Shown here in pieces: positions 57,001 to 64,000 of a DNA stretch of 64,000 nucleotides; positions within the stretch are counted from its first letter, which is position 1; every line of letters begins with the position of its first letter. Location of the stretch: positions 434,001-498,000 of the forward strand of contig NZ_JACVAI010000005.1 of NCBI RefSeq assembly GCF_014851765.1, read 5' to 3'. Position numbers and translations under genes: made by a program. The DNA is from Pseudomonas sp. PDM04 (GTDB taxonomy: Bacteria > Pseudomonadota > Gammaproteobacteria > Pseudomonadales > Pseudomonadaceae). The notes beneath the pieces were generated by a model, which searched no databases, was not told where the DNA came from, and saw only the letters and a program-made list of their open reading frames with translations.

Positions 57001-58701
57001 TCAGAACAGGAAGTAACGCTGTGCCATCGGCAGGGTGTCAGCCGGTTCGCACCACAGCAATTCCCCGTCGGCCTTGACCTGGTAGGTCTGCGGGTCGACG
57101 TCGATGTCCGGCAGGTAATCGTTGTGGATCAGGTCGGTTTTCTGCACCTCGCGGCAGCCCTTGACCACGGCGATTGTCTTTTTCAGGCCCAGGGCCTCGG
57201 GCAGGCCGGCCGCCTGCGCCGCCTGGCTGATGAAGGTCAGGCTGGTGGCGTGCAACGAACCGCCGAAACTGGCGAACATCGGTCGGTAGTGCACCGGCTG
57301 CGGTGTCGGAATCGAGGCGTTGGCATCGCCCATCAGGCTCGCCGCAATGGCGCCACCCTTGAGGATCAACGTCGGCTTGACCCCGAAAAACGCCGGGCGC
57401 CACAGCACCAGGTCGGCCCATTTGCCCACTTCCACCGAACCCACCTCATGGCTGATGCCGTGGGTGATCGCCGGGTTGATGGTGTATTTGGCGATGTAGC
57501 GTTTGGCGCGGAAGTTGTCGTTGCCAGCGCCGTCGCCGGGCAGTGGCCCGCGCTGTTTTTTCATTTTGTCGGCGGTCTGCCAGGTGCGCGTGATCACTTC
57601 GCCGACCCGGCCCATGGCCTGGCTGTCGGAGCTGATCATCGAGAACGCGCCGAGGTCGTGGAGGATGTCCTCGGCGGCAATCGTCTCGCGGCGGATGCGG
57701 CTTTCGGCGAAGGCCACGTCTTCGGCAATGCTCGGGTCCAGGTGGTGGCAGACCATCAGCATGTCCAGGTGCTCATCGATGGTGTTGCGGGTGAACGGGC
57801 GGGTCGGGTTGGTCGAGCTGGGCAGCACGTTCGGGAAGCCGCAGGCCTTGATGATGTCCGGTGCATGACCACCGCCCGCGCCTTCGGTGTGATAGGTGTG
57901 GATGGTGCGGCCCTTGAAGGCGGCGAGGGTGGTTTCGACGAAACCGGATTCGTTGAGGGTGTCGGTGTGGATGGCGACCTGCACGTCGTACTGATCCGCC
58001 ACGCTCAGGCAGTTGTCGATGCTCGCGGGGGTAGTGCCCCAGTCTTCGTGCAGCTTGAGGCCGATGGCACCGGCCTTGACCTGTTCGATCAACGGCTCCG
58101 GCAGGCTGGCGTTGCCTTTGCCGGTCAGGCCGATGTTCATCGCGAAGGCGTCCGCCGCCTGGAGCATCCGCGCCAGGTGCCACGGCCCGGACGTGCAGGT
58201 GGTGGCATTGGTGCCGGTGGCCGGGCCGGTGCCACCACCGATCATGGTGGTGACACCGCTCATCAGCGCCTCTTCGATCTGCTGCGGGCAGATGAAATGG
58301 ATATGGGTGTCGATGCCGCCTGCGGTGAGGATCATGCCCTCGCCGGCGATGACTTCGGTGCCGGCGCCGATGGCAATGGTCACGTCCGGTTGCACGTCCG
58401 GGTTGCCCGCCTTGCCGATGCCGGCGATGCGCCCGTCCTTGAGACCGACGTCGGCCTTGACGATGCCCCAGTGATCGACGATCAGGGCATTGGTGATCAC
58501 CGTGTCGACCACTTCGGCGGCGAGCAACTGGCTCTGGCCCTGACCGTCGCGAATGACCTTGCCGCCACCGAACTTCACTTCTTCGCCGTAGGTGGTGAAG
58601 TCCTTCTCGACTTCGATCCACAGCTCGGTATCGGCCAGACGGACCTTGTCACCCACGGTGGGGCCGAACATGTCGGCGTAGGCTTGACGGGAAATCTTCA
58701 T
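57001..58701 (-). CDS. ureC: Urease alpha subunit UreC
   Basis: UreC holds the two-nickel active site that splits urea to ammonia and carbamate. The 566-residue length is standard. The carbamylated lysine is in AIGLKLHEDWGTTPA, the metal histidines in GGIDTHIHFICPQ and the catalytic histidine in MVCHHLDPSI on the mobile flap. The start MKISRQAYADMFGPTVGDKVRL matches all UreC proteins; the frame upstream to 58752 is spurious. It is separated from ureB by 107 bases with a REP doublet, which is unusual for these normally tight genes. Confidence 0.97.
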   Translation of the reverse strand: MKISRQAYADMFGPTVGDKVRLADTELWIEVEKDFTTYGEEVKFGGGKVIRDGQGQSQLLAAEVVDTVITNALIVDHWGIVKADVGLKDGRIAGIGKAGNPDVQPDVTIAIGAGTEVIAGEGMILTAGGIDTHIHFICPQQIEEALMSGVTTMIGGGTGPATGTNATTCTSGPWHLARMLQAADAFAMNIGLTGKGNASLPEPLIEQVKAGAIGLKLHEDWGTTPASIDNCLSVADQYDVQVAIHTDTLNESGFVETTLAAFKGRTIHTYHTEGAGGGHAPDIIKACGFPNVLPSSTNPTRPFTRNTIDEHLDMLMVCHHLDPSIAEDVAFAESRIRRETIAAEDILHDLGAFSMISSDSQAMGRVGEVITRTWQTADKMKKQRGPLPGDGAGNDNFRAKRYIAKYTINPAITHGISHEVGSVEVGKWADLVLWRPAFFGVKPTLILKGGAIAASLMGDANASIPTPQPVHYRPMFASFGGSLHATSLTFISQAAQAAGLPEALGLKKTIAVVKGCREVQKTDLIHNDYLPDIDVDPQTYQVKADGELLWCEPADTLPMAQRYFLF

Positions 58702-58735
58702 TCGTTCGCCTTGAGATTCAATTGATTGTGAAACC

Positions 58736-58794
58736 ATCGCGAGCAGGTCCAATGTGCGCCCTGTGGGAGCGAGCCTGCTCTCGATTGGCCGGAC
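58736..58794. repeat. REP doublet between ureB and ureC
   Basis: ATCGCGAGCAGGTCC, shortened, and inverted TGTGGGAGCGAGCCTGCTCT. It lies inside the urease operon. Confidence 0.75.
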
Positions 58795-58808
58795 AGACAG
58801 CGCAAAAC

Positions 58809-59114
58809 CTAGAGGTCACCCATGATCCGCCCGGCAAAGCCGAACACCCGCCGATGCCCGGCCAGGTCGACCAGCTCGACCTCGCGACTCTGCCCCGGTT
58901 CGAAGCGCACGGCCGTGCCGGCCGGGATGTTCAGGCGCATGCCGCGACTGGCGGCGCGGTCGAACGTGAGGGCGTCGTTGGTTTCGAAAAAATGGTAATG
59001 CGAGCCGACCTGGATCGGCCGGTCGCCGCTGTTGGCCACTTTCAGGCTGAGGGTGCGACGGCCGGCATTGAGTTCGATGTCGCCAGGCTGGACCTGCAGT
59101 TCACCGGGAATCAT
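58809..59114 (-). CDS. ureB: Urease beta subunit UreB
   Basis: A 101-residue structural subunit of urease, starting MIPGELQVQPGDIELN, with the family motifs VANSGDRPIQVGSHYHFFETN and AGTAVRFEPGQ. The ATG overlaps the TGA of the preceding acetyltransferase by four bases (ATGA), so ureB depends on it for translation. The longer frame upstream is spurious. Confidence 0.96.
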   Translation of the reverse strand: MIPGELQVQPGDIELNAGRRTLSLKVANSGDRPIQVGSHYHFFETNDALTFDRAASRGMRLNIPAGTAVRFEPGQSREVELVDLAGHRRVFGFAGRIMGDL

Positions 59115-59647
59115 CAGTGGGCTCCCTGAAGAATCTTGTAGTAGAGGGCGGTTGGCTTGTAGCGACCGCTGGGGTCGCAGGCGTAGTCGGGAATTTCCCC
59201 GACGCGGGTGTAACCCAGGGCCTTGTAGAAATCCTCGGCGGGCGAACCGGCTTCGGTGTCGAGGTAGAGCAGGCCGCGCTTGTGCTGCAGCGCGGCCTGT
59301 TCCAGGGCGCTCATCAGCTGCTGGCCCAGGCCACGGCGGCGCGCATGTTCGCGCACCAGCAGTTTCTGCACTTCGGCGCGGTTCAGGCCGTTGGCCTTCT
59401 GGCACAGGGTCAGTTGCACACTGGCCTGCACCTGTTCGTCCTTGACCACGACCCACAGCAGCACATTGCCCTTGCCCAACTGCACCTGCACCTCATCGAA
59501 ATAGGCGCGTGCCTGGGCGGCATCCAGGTCAGCCATGAAACCGACGCTGGCGCCATAACCGACGGCGTCCAGCAGCAGGTCGATCAATCCCTGGCGATAG
59601 TGCGCAAAGCTTTCAATATTGACGCGGCGCAGTTGAGCGGCGTTCAT
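59114..59647 (-). CDS. GNAT acetyltransferase inside the urease operon
   Basis: A 177-residue Gcn5-type N-acetyltransferase. The acetyl-CoA loop is LLVREHARRRGLGQQLMSALEQAA (R/Q-x-x-G-x-G/A form, RRRGLG) and the C-terminal half has LGYTRVGEIPDYACDP. The acceptor is unknown. It follows the MSX-type acetyltransferase by six bases and overlaps ureB, so it is co-transcribed with urease. Confidence 0.88.
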   Translation of the reverse strand: MNAAQLRRVNIESFAHYRQGLIDLLLDAVGYGASVGFMADLDAAQARAYFDEVQVQLGKGNVLLWVVVKDEQVQASVQLTLCQKANGLNRAEVQKLLVREHARRRGLGQQLMSALEQAALQHKRGLLYLDTEAGSPAEDFYKALGYTRVGEIPDYACDPSGRYKPTALYYKILQGAH

Positions 59648-59653
59648 CGAGCG

Positions 59654-60187
59654 TTACTCCTTGCTGGCGGCGGGAGGTTCGGCGCCAGGATTGAGGATCA
59701 ATTGCATGAAGGTCAGGTCCAGCCAGCGACCGAACTTGGTGCCCACTTGCGGCATTTGCCCGGTGGTCACGAAGCCCGCGCGTTCATGCAGGCGGATGGA
59801 AGCGGCGTTGCCGCTTTCGATGGCCGCGACCATCACGTGCTTGTCGCAGCCCCTGGCGCGTTCGATCAACACGTCCATCAACTGCGGGCCCAGGCCATTG
59901 CCACGCTGGTCGCTGCGCACGTAGACCGAATGCTCCACGGTGTGGCGGAAACCGTCGAACGGGCGCCAGTCACCAAACGAAGCGTAGCCCAGGACGCTGT
60001 TCTCGCCGTCGACGATCACCAGGATCGGATAGCCCTGGGATTGCCGGGCGCTGAACCAGGCCTGGCGGTTGCCCAGGTCGACCGCCTGTTCATTCCAGAT
60101 CGCCGTGGTGTTGAGCACGGCGTCGTTGTAGATGTCGCGGACCGCTGGCAGGTCGGCGTGCACCGCATCGCGGATGGAATAGGTCAT
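59654..60187 (-). CDS. Methionine sulfoximine/phosphinothricin acetyltransferase
   Basis: A 177-residue GNAT. It resembles P. aeruginosa PA4866, which was shown to acetylate methionine sulfoximine and phosphinothricin and also sits between ureA and ureB. Sequence features are DAVHADLPAVRDIYNDAVLNTTAIWNE (substrate side), VRSDQRGNGLGPQLMD (acetyl-CoA loop) and VMVAAIESGNAASIRLHERAGF. These inhibitors block glutamine synthetase, so it may protect nitrogen metabolism. It is nine bases after ureA. Confidence 0.9.
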   Translation of the reverse strand: MTYSIRDAVHADLPAVRDIYNDAVLNTTAIWNEQAVDLGNRQAWFSARQSQGYPILVIVDGENSVLGYASFGDWRPFDGFRHTVEHSVYVRSDQRGNGLGPQLMDVLIERARGCDKHVMVAAIESGNAASIRLHERAGFVTTGQMPQVGTKFGRWLDLTFMQLILNPGAEPPAASKE

Positions 60188-60196
60188 GGCGCGGCC

Positions 60197-60499
60197 TCAG
60201 ACGATCGGTTGGTGGACGGTGACCAGTTTGGTGCCGTCGGGGAAGGTGGCTTCGACCTGAATCTCCGGAATCATTTCCGGGATGCCTTCCATCACTTGTT
60301 CGCGGCTGAGCAGGGTGGTGCCGAAGTGCATCAGTTCGGCCACGGTCTGACCGTCACGGGCGCCTTCGAGTAGCGCGGCGGAAATGTAGGCCATCGCTTC
60401 CGGGTAATTGAGTTTCACGCCGCGCGCCAAACGTCGCTCGGCCACCAGGCCGGCGGTGAAGATCAGCAGCTTGTCTTTTTCGCGTGGGGTCAGGTCCAT
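60197..60499 (-). CDS. ureA: Urease gamma subunit UreA
   Basis: The 100-residue gamma subunit, beginning MDLTPREKDKLLIFTAGLVAERRLARGVKLNYPEA, with the family sequences ISAALLEGARDG and EVQVEATFPDGTKLVTVHQPI. It forms the urease trimer of heterotrimers with UreB and UreC. The gene order here, ureA-GNAT-GNAT-ureB, is unusual outside Pseudomonas. Confidence 0.97.
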   Translation of the reverse strand: MDLTPREKDKLLIFTAGLVAERRLARGVKLNYPEAMAYISAALLEGARDGQTVAELMHFGTTLLSREQVMEGIPEMIPEIQVEATFPDGTKLVTVHQPIV

Positions 60500-60545
60500 T
60501 GGAACATTTCATCCGGGCAGATAAATAAATGATTCGTTGATGCAT

Positions 60546-60633
60546 TGTGGGAGCGAGTCTGCTCGCGATGGCGTCCACCCAGGCGCTCGTCGTTGCTGGA
60601 CACACCGCCATCGCGAGCAGGCTCGCTCCCACA
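60546..60633. repeat. REP doublet between ureD and ureA
   Basis: TTGTGGGAGCGAGTCTGCTC through CGATGGCG, and a near-perfect inverted copy. It can form a long hairpin in the urease mRNA. Confidence 0.85.
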
Positions 60634-60645
60634 GGAAAGCAAAAT

Positions 60646-61485
60646 TCAGGTGTTCCATATTCGTGGTGGCACGGCGTCACGGCCCAGCAATGCGGGCCTT
60701 AGCAATTGCCACAATGCAATCAACCAACTCCGCGCCAGCAACGCCTCAGCGGCTAGGCACCGGGCCACCAGCAGCCCCGGCAACTGGCTCAGGTCACCGC
60801 GCACATCATGGGGCAGCGCGCGGCAGCGCTCCAGCAAGTCGTTGTCGATTTCACCCGTCACCAGCAACGTCGCGAACACCGGTTGCCCGTCCAGGCCAAT
60901 CGGTGAGTCGAGCAAACCGTCATTCCCGACAATGCGCTGGCGTTCATGCCAGAGCAATCGGCCGTCACGGCGGATATCCAGGTGCGCCTGGAAATCCCCG
61001 AGGTCGAAACGCTCGCCACTGGCCGGGCGTCCCAGCGCGACCACGTCCCAGTAGAACAACCGGGCATCGCCTTCGAGGTCGATGGTCGTGCTCAACTGCG
61101 CCTGCGCCGCGCTGAAAACGATGGTTTCCTGGGGCAGCCATTCCATTGTCGCTCCGTCGGCCACCCGCAGGGTCAGGCACTGATGGGCGGGTGCGGCTGC
61201 GCGATACCACTTGGCCGCGCCGGGACTGGTGATCTGTGCCCAGGCGTCGCGGCCGACGCTGGCGCAGATGTCCAGGCGATCACCGCCGGCAATCCCGCCC
61301 GGCGGATGGACGATGATGTGCTGACACACTTCGGGCCCTTCGGCATACAGATGCTTCTGCACCCGCAACGGACCTTTATGCCGACGCTGGATCGGGCGCG
61401 TGCTGTCACCGAATCGGGCATAGCCCAGGTCCAGCTCGGCATGCCAGCTGGGGGTGAACGAGGCGCCAGTCGCGGGGAGGGTCAT
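60646..61485 (-). CDS. ureD: Urease accessory protein UreD
   Basis: UreD binds apo-urease and forms the tunnel through which nickel reaches the active site, with UreF and UreG. The 279-residue protein starts MTLPATGASFTPSWHAELDL; the family motifs are HPPGGIAGGD, SPGAAKWYR, WLPQETIVFSAA and DVVALGRPASGERF. The frame extends 55 codons upstream but that part overlaps the promoter. A sigma-54 type promoter lies 35 bases before it. A REP doublet separates it from ureA. Confidence 0.95.
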   Translation of the reverse strand: MTLPATGASFTPSWHAELDLGYARFGDSTRPIQRRHKGPLRVQKHLYAEGPEVCQHIIVHPPGGIAGGDRLDICASVGRDAWAQITSPGAAKWYRAAAPAHQCLTLRVADGATMEWLPQETIVFSAAQAQLSTTIDLEGDARLFYWDVVALGRPASGERFDLGDFQAHLDIRRDGRLLWHERQRIVGNDGLLDSPIGLDGQPVFATLLVTGEIDNDLLERCRALPHDVRGDLSQLPGLLVARCLAAEALLARSWLIALWQLLRPALLGRDAVPPRIWNT

Positions 61486-61518
61486 AGTCAGTGCTTGTCG
61501 GGGAAGTACGGGAAGGAT

Positions 61519-61534
61519 TGCAAAGGCTGTGCCG
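61519..61534 (-). promoter_or_regulatory. Sigma-54 (-24/-12) promoter of ureD
   Basis: On the minus strand the sequence is CGGCACAGCCTTTGCA, matching TGGCACG-N4-TTGCW except at two positions. GG (61533-61532) and GC (61521-61520) are correctly spaced. Transcription should start near 61508, 23 bases before the ureD start. Confidence 0.65.
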
Positions 61535-61726
61535 CCAGTATTCAGGGGGCGGAAGCGGCGAATCGGCTTTGTCGCGCACCAAAATGAGTCGGTCGCTGGC
61601 GCGTCGCGCGACAAACTGGTGCTTTTCGGGGGCAGACTTATGTACCGCACGGCGAACTCGCAAAAAAACCAGGATGCGTGTGTGCGCTCCGCTTCCTGCG
61701 GAGTGACTCACTGACTGGAGTTCCTG

Positions 61727-62389
61727 ATGACCACTGCTTCCGATCCTGCCGCCGCACCGGTGTTACCGCCCGTGAGCCAGCCTTTTGTTTGCCCTGACGA
61801 TGCGGCGTGTTGGCTGCACCAACATGAACGTCGCGCCGACAAGGAGTACGGGGCGCTGATCTTGCAGCGCCCCGATGGGAAATTCGTCGCCACTTCCCCA
61901 ACCGCCGGCGAGGCGGATGCGTTTGATTTCGAGCGTTTGCTGGGATTCGACCGTTCCACGCAAACCATCATTCACCCACCGGGATATCGATGCGTCGGGC
62001 TTCATCACAGCCATCCTGAACATGAACGAGAGATTGTCAGGATGTATCCGCATTACCGCGCGGATCAGGTCAAGTTGCACATCACGCTGCCGTCGACCGT
62101 CGATCTTGCGCTGGCTTTCAGGCAGGCGCCTGTCTTGCGGCAACTCTACCTTTCCAGCCCTTATGGCTCGCTGATCGGTTATGCCATCGATCCGAAGCAT
62201 ACGTCGCGCAGCCCGGCCTATGGCATGGGTTCGACACCGGAAAGTCGGATCAGGAGGATCGTCACCATCGGCCGGTTGTGGGTCCTCCACCCAGGCACCG
62301 TCTGGGGTGGGAGGCGTGGCCGGGTGACTGCCGATTGGGTTCCCTTTCAGCCGCTTACCCCCGGACCGGCGGACCTGGCGCCATCCTAA
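61727..62389 (+). CDS. JAMM-like / DUF4329-type protein
   Basis: A 220-residue protein that resembles DUF4329 proteins. It has the elements of a JAMM zinc isopeptidase: E40 in DKEYGALIL, the HSHP motif with H94 and H96, and a later S123 and D126 in LPSTVDLALA. The spacer between HSHP and SxxD is about 25 residues, longer than the six of classic JAMM proteins. No signal peptide; the N-terminus is Pro/Ala-rich. GGAG precedes the ATG. It points opposite to the urease and urt genes. Whether it is an enzyme is unproven. Confidence 0.7.
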   Translation: MTTASDPAAAPVLPPVSQPFVCPDDAACWLHQHERRADKEYGALILQRPDGKFVATSPTAGEADAFDFERLLGFDRSTQTIIHPPGYRCVGLHHSHPEHEREIVRMYPHYRADQVKLHITLPSTVDLALAFRQAPVLRQLYLSSPYGSLIGYAIDPKHTSRSPAYGMGSTPESRIRRIVTIGRLWVLHPGTVWGGRRGRVTADWVPFQPLTPGPADLAPS

Positions 62390-63084
62390 ATCGTGACCAG
62401 CCCGCGCACCCCTTCGGCTTCCATGTGTTCGCCGCGGCCCTGTTGCACGATCTCGCCACGGGACATCACCAGGTAGTGGTCGGCCAGTTCGGCGGCGAAA
62501 TCGTAGAACTGTTCCACCAGCAGGATCGCCATGTCGCCGCGCGCTGCGAGTTTCTTGATCACGGCGCCGATCTCCTTGATCACCGACGGCTGGATGCCTT
62601 CGGTGGGTTCGTCGAGGATCAGCAGGCGGGGCCGGCTGGCCAGGGCACGGCCGATGGCCAGCTGTTGCTGTTGGCCGCCGGACAAGTCGCCGCCGCGTCG
62701 GTGCTTCATTTGCAGCAGCACGGGGAACAGCTCGTAGATGAACGCCGGGACTTCCTTCGCTTCACGGCCGGGAAATCGCGACAGGCCCATCAGCAGGTTT
62801 TCTTCGACAGTCAGCCGGCCAAAGATTTCACGGCCCTGGGGCACGTAGGCGATCCCGGCGTGCACCCGTTGGTGCGGCTTGAGCGTGGTGATCGGCTGGC
62901 CCTCCCAGTTGACCGCGCCTTCCTTGGCCGGCAGCAGGCCCATCAGGCATTTGAGCAACGTGGTCTTGCCCACGCCGTTGCGTCCGAGCAGGCAGGTGAC
63001 TTCGCCGACTTTCACGTCGAACGTCAGGCCGCGCAGGATGTGGCTACCGCCGTAGTACTGGTGCAGTTTGTCGACTTGCAGCAT
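62386..63084 (-). CDS. urtE: Urea ABC transporter ATPase UrtE
   Basis: A 232-residue ABC ATPase of the high-affinity urea importer. Walker A is GRNGVGKTT, the signature LSGGQQQQLA, Walker B LLILDEPTEGIQPS and the switch VEQFYDFA. The start MLQVDKLHQYYGGSHILRG matches UrtE. The ATG at 63084 has GGAGAAC upstream; the longer frame from 63198 covers a REP. Its last four bases overlap the end of the JAMM-like gene on the other strand. Confidence 0.93.
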   Translation of the reverse strand: MLQVDKLHQYYGGSHILRGLTFDVKVGEVTCLLGRNGVGKTTLLKCLMGLLPAKEGAVNWEGQPITTLKPHQRVHAGIAYVPQGREIFGRLTVEENLLMGLSRFPGREAKEVPAFIYELFPVLLQMKHRRGGDLSGGQQQQLAIGRALASRPRLLILDEPTEGIQPSVIKEIGAVIKKLAARGDMAILLVEQFYDFAAELADHYLVMSRGEIVQQGRGEHMEAEGVRGLVTI

Positions 63085-63109
63085 GTCTTCTGTTCTCCTC
63101 ACGCCCCCC

Positions 63110-63199
63110 TGTGGGAGCGAGCCTGCTCGCGATAGCGGTGTGTCAGGCAGCGATGACGTCGATTGATGAATTTCCTTCGCGAGCAAGCCCGCGCCCACG
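63110..63199. repeat. REP doublet between urtD and urtE
   Basis: TGTGGGAGCGAGCCTGCTCG and an inverted copy with one or two changes (CGCGAGCAAGCCCGCGCCCA). It lies inside the urea transporter operon. Confidence 0.8.
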
Positions 63200-63221
63200 G
63201 TCGAGTCAGTGTTCGCACCCC

Positions 63222-64000
63222 TCAGCGACCGAGATAAACCTCGATCACCCGCTCATTTTCCTGCACCTGCTCCAGCGAGCCCTCGGCCAGTACGCTGCCC
63301 TGGTGCAACACGGTGACGTGGTCGGCGATGGCGCCGACGAAGCCCATGTCGTGTTCCACCACCATCAGCGAATGCTTGCCCGCCAGGCGCTTGAACAGTT
63401 CGGCGGTGAACTCGGTCTCGGCGTCGGTCATGCCGGCCACCGGCTCGTCGAGCAGCAGCAGTTGCGGGTCCTGCATCAGCAACATGCCGATTTCCAGGAA
63501 CTGCTTCTGCCCGTGGGACAGCAAACCGGCCGGTCGATTGACCGACGCGGTCAGGCGAATGGTCTCCAGCACTTCGCCGATGCGGTCCTTCTGTTCGCCG
63601 CTCAGGCGCGCCCGCAGGCTGGCCCAGACCGATTTGTCGGTGTTCTGCGCCAGCTCCAGGTTTTCGAACACGCTCAAGGCTTCGAACACGGTCGGCTTCT
63701 GGAACTTGCGGCCGATGCCGGCCTGGGCGATCTGCACTTCGCTCATCTTGGTCAGGTCCAGGGTTTCGCCGAACCAGGCCTTGCCATGGCTGGGCCGGGT
63801 CTTGCCGGTGATGACGTCCATCAGAGTGGTCTTGCCCGCGCCGTTGGGGCCGATGATGCAGCGCAGCTCGCCGACACCGATGTACAGGGTCAGGTCGTTC
63901 AGGGCCTTGAAACCATCGAAGCTGACACTGATGTCCTCCAGGGTCAGGACGGTGCCGTGGCGCGTGTCCAGGCCTGGGCCGACGCGCTGGCCGAGGCCGA
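63222..64000 (-). CDS. urtD: Urea ABC transporter ATPase UrtD (5' end outside window)
   Basis: The frame is open to the right edge of the window, so the start lies beyond base 64000. Visible parts are the Walker A GPNGAGKTT (around 63822-63870), the signature LLSHGQKQFLE, Walker B LLLLDEPVAGM and the switch VEHDMGF. The sequence upstream of Walker A (ISVSFDGFKALNDLTLYI) fits UrtD. It would power urea import with UrtE, coupled to the urease genes downstream. Confidence 0.93.
   Translation of the reverse strand, partial: GLGQRVGPGLDTRHGTVLTLEDISVSFDGFKALNDLTLYIGVGELRCIIGPNGAGKTTLMDVITGKTRPSHGKAWFGETLDLTKMSEVQIAQAGIGRKFQKPTVFEALSVFENLELAQNTDKSVWASLRARLSGEQKDRIGEVLETIRLTASVNRPAGLLSHGQKQFLEIGMLLMQDPQLLLLDEPVAGMTDAETEFTAELFKRLAGKHSLMVVEHDMGFVGAIADHVTVLHQGSVLAEGSLEQVQENERVIEVYLGR

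Noticed and set aside
57124..58725. Plus-strand frame of 533 codons
   Set aside because: Antisense to ureC, which is unmistakable.
58809..59456. Long version of ureB (215 codons)
   Set aside because: The extra part is antisense-like in composition and overlaps the acetyltransferase; the 101-residue form matches the family.
61486..61650. N-terminal extension of UreD
   Set aside because: It covers the sigma-54 promoter, has no similarity to UreD and would exceed the normal length.
63085..63198. N-terminal extension of UrtE
   Set aside because: The extra 38 codons translate a REP element (with residues such as PLSRAGSLPQG seen at other REPs), and the family start has its own ribosome site.

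Overview
The window reads as a stretch of chromosome from a Pseudomonas of the fluorescens group. The evidence is the GC-rich coding style, the azurin gene, the pipecolate/lysine genes amaA-amaB, the OprD porin, the split urease genes with a PA4866-like acetyltransferase, and many copies of the fluorescens-type REP sequence (core GTGGGAGCGAGCCTGCTCGC). Gene order resembles, from memory, the P. aeruginosa region from dnaB (PA4931) to the urease and urea-transporter genes (about PA4861-PA4868). It looks like conserved core chromosome with some lineage-specific insertions. I saw no tRNA, rRNA, CRISPR array, prophage or insertion sequence.

Layout. 1-3.7 kb: the end of dnaB and a YgiQ-type radical SAM gene. 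4.1-10.8 kb: a three-gene set of transglutaminase-like, circularly permuted ATP-grasp and alpha-E domains, a predicted peptide-bond-forming system of unknown product. 11-15.2 kb: a LOG-family enzyme, azurin, and pncB-nadE for NAD salvage. 15.4-19.4 kb: a LysR regulator diverging from amaB and amaA for lysine/pipecolate breakdown. 19.7-24.9 kb: a five-gene branched-chain amino acid ABC transporter. 24.9-25.6 kb: a 755-base gap with several DnaA-box-like sequences and a duplicated module. 25.6-27.6 kb: an SDR dehydrogenase and an AGE-family epimerase. 27.8-30.2 kb: ureE-ureF-ureG-hupE. 30.5-38 kb: YcaC-like hydrolase, Tat-exported amidohydrolase, MFS exporter, OprD porin, LysR and TetR regulators. 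38.1-45.6 kb: a tandem-repeat exported protein, an AsmA protein, a ferritin-like protein, a lipase, a DMT exporter, a PsiF-repeat protein and an AI-2E-type transporter. 45.7-49.8 kb: an Hsp70-like protein, cbpA-cbpM and a cytoplasmic sensor kinase. 50.0-56.9 kb: a 2307-residue leucine-rich-repeat protein with a NEL-type E3 ubiquitin ligase end. 57.0-64.0 kb: ureC-ureB-two GNATs-ureA-ureD, a JAMM-like protein on the other strand, then urtE and the start-truncated urtD.

Nitrogen links much of the window. Three operons (the branched-chain amino acid transporter, ureEFG-hupE and ureDAB-C) each have a sigma-54 type -24/-12 sequence just upstream. The transporter also has a palindrome with the NtrC pattern GCAC-N7-GTGC. 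Together with the urea transporter genes this suggests a shared nitrogen-limitation response. Uptake of urea (UrtD/UrtE) would feed the urease (UreABC), whose nickel site is filled by UreD/E/F/G with nickel perhaps supplied by HupE.

The least understood candidates are the ATP-grasp/alpha-E/transglutaminase set, the giant NEL ligase with three LRR blocks, the JAMM-like protein between the urease and urea transporter genes, the 14-residue-repeat exported protein, and the DnaA-box-like cluster. REP doublets sit at many gene junctions, including inside the urease, urt and ama operons.
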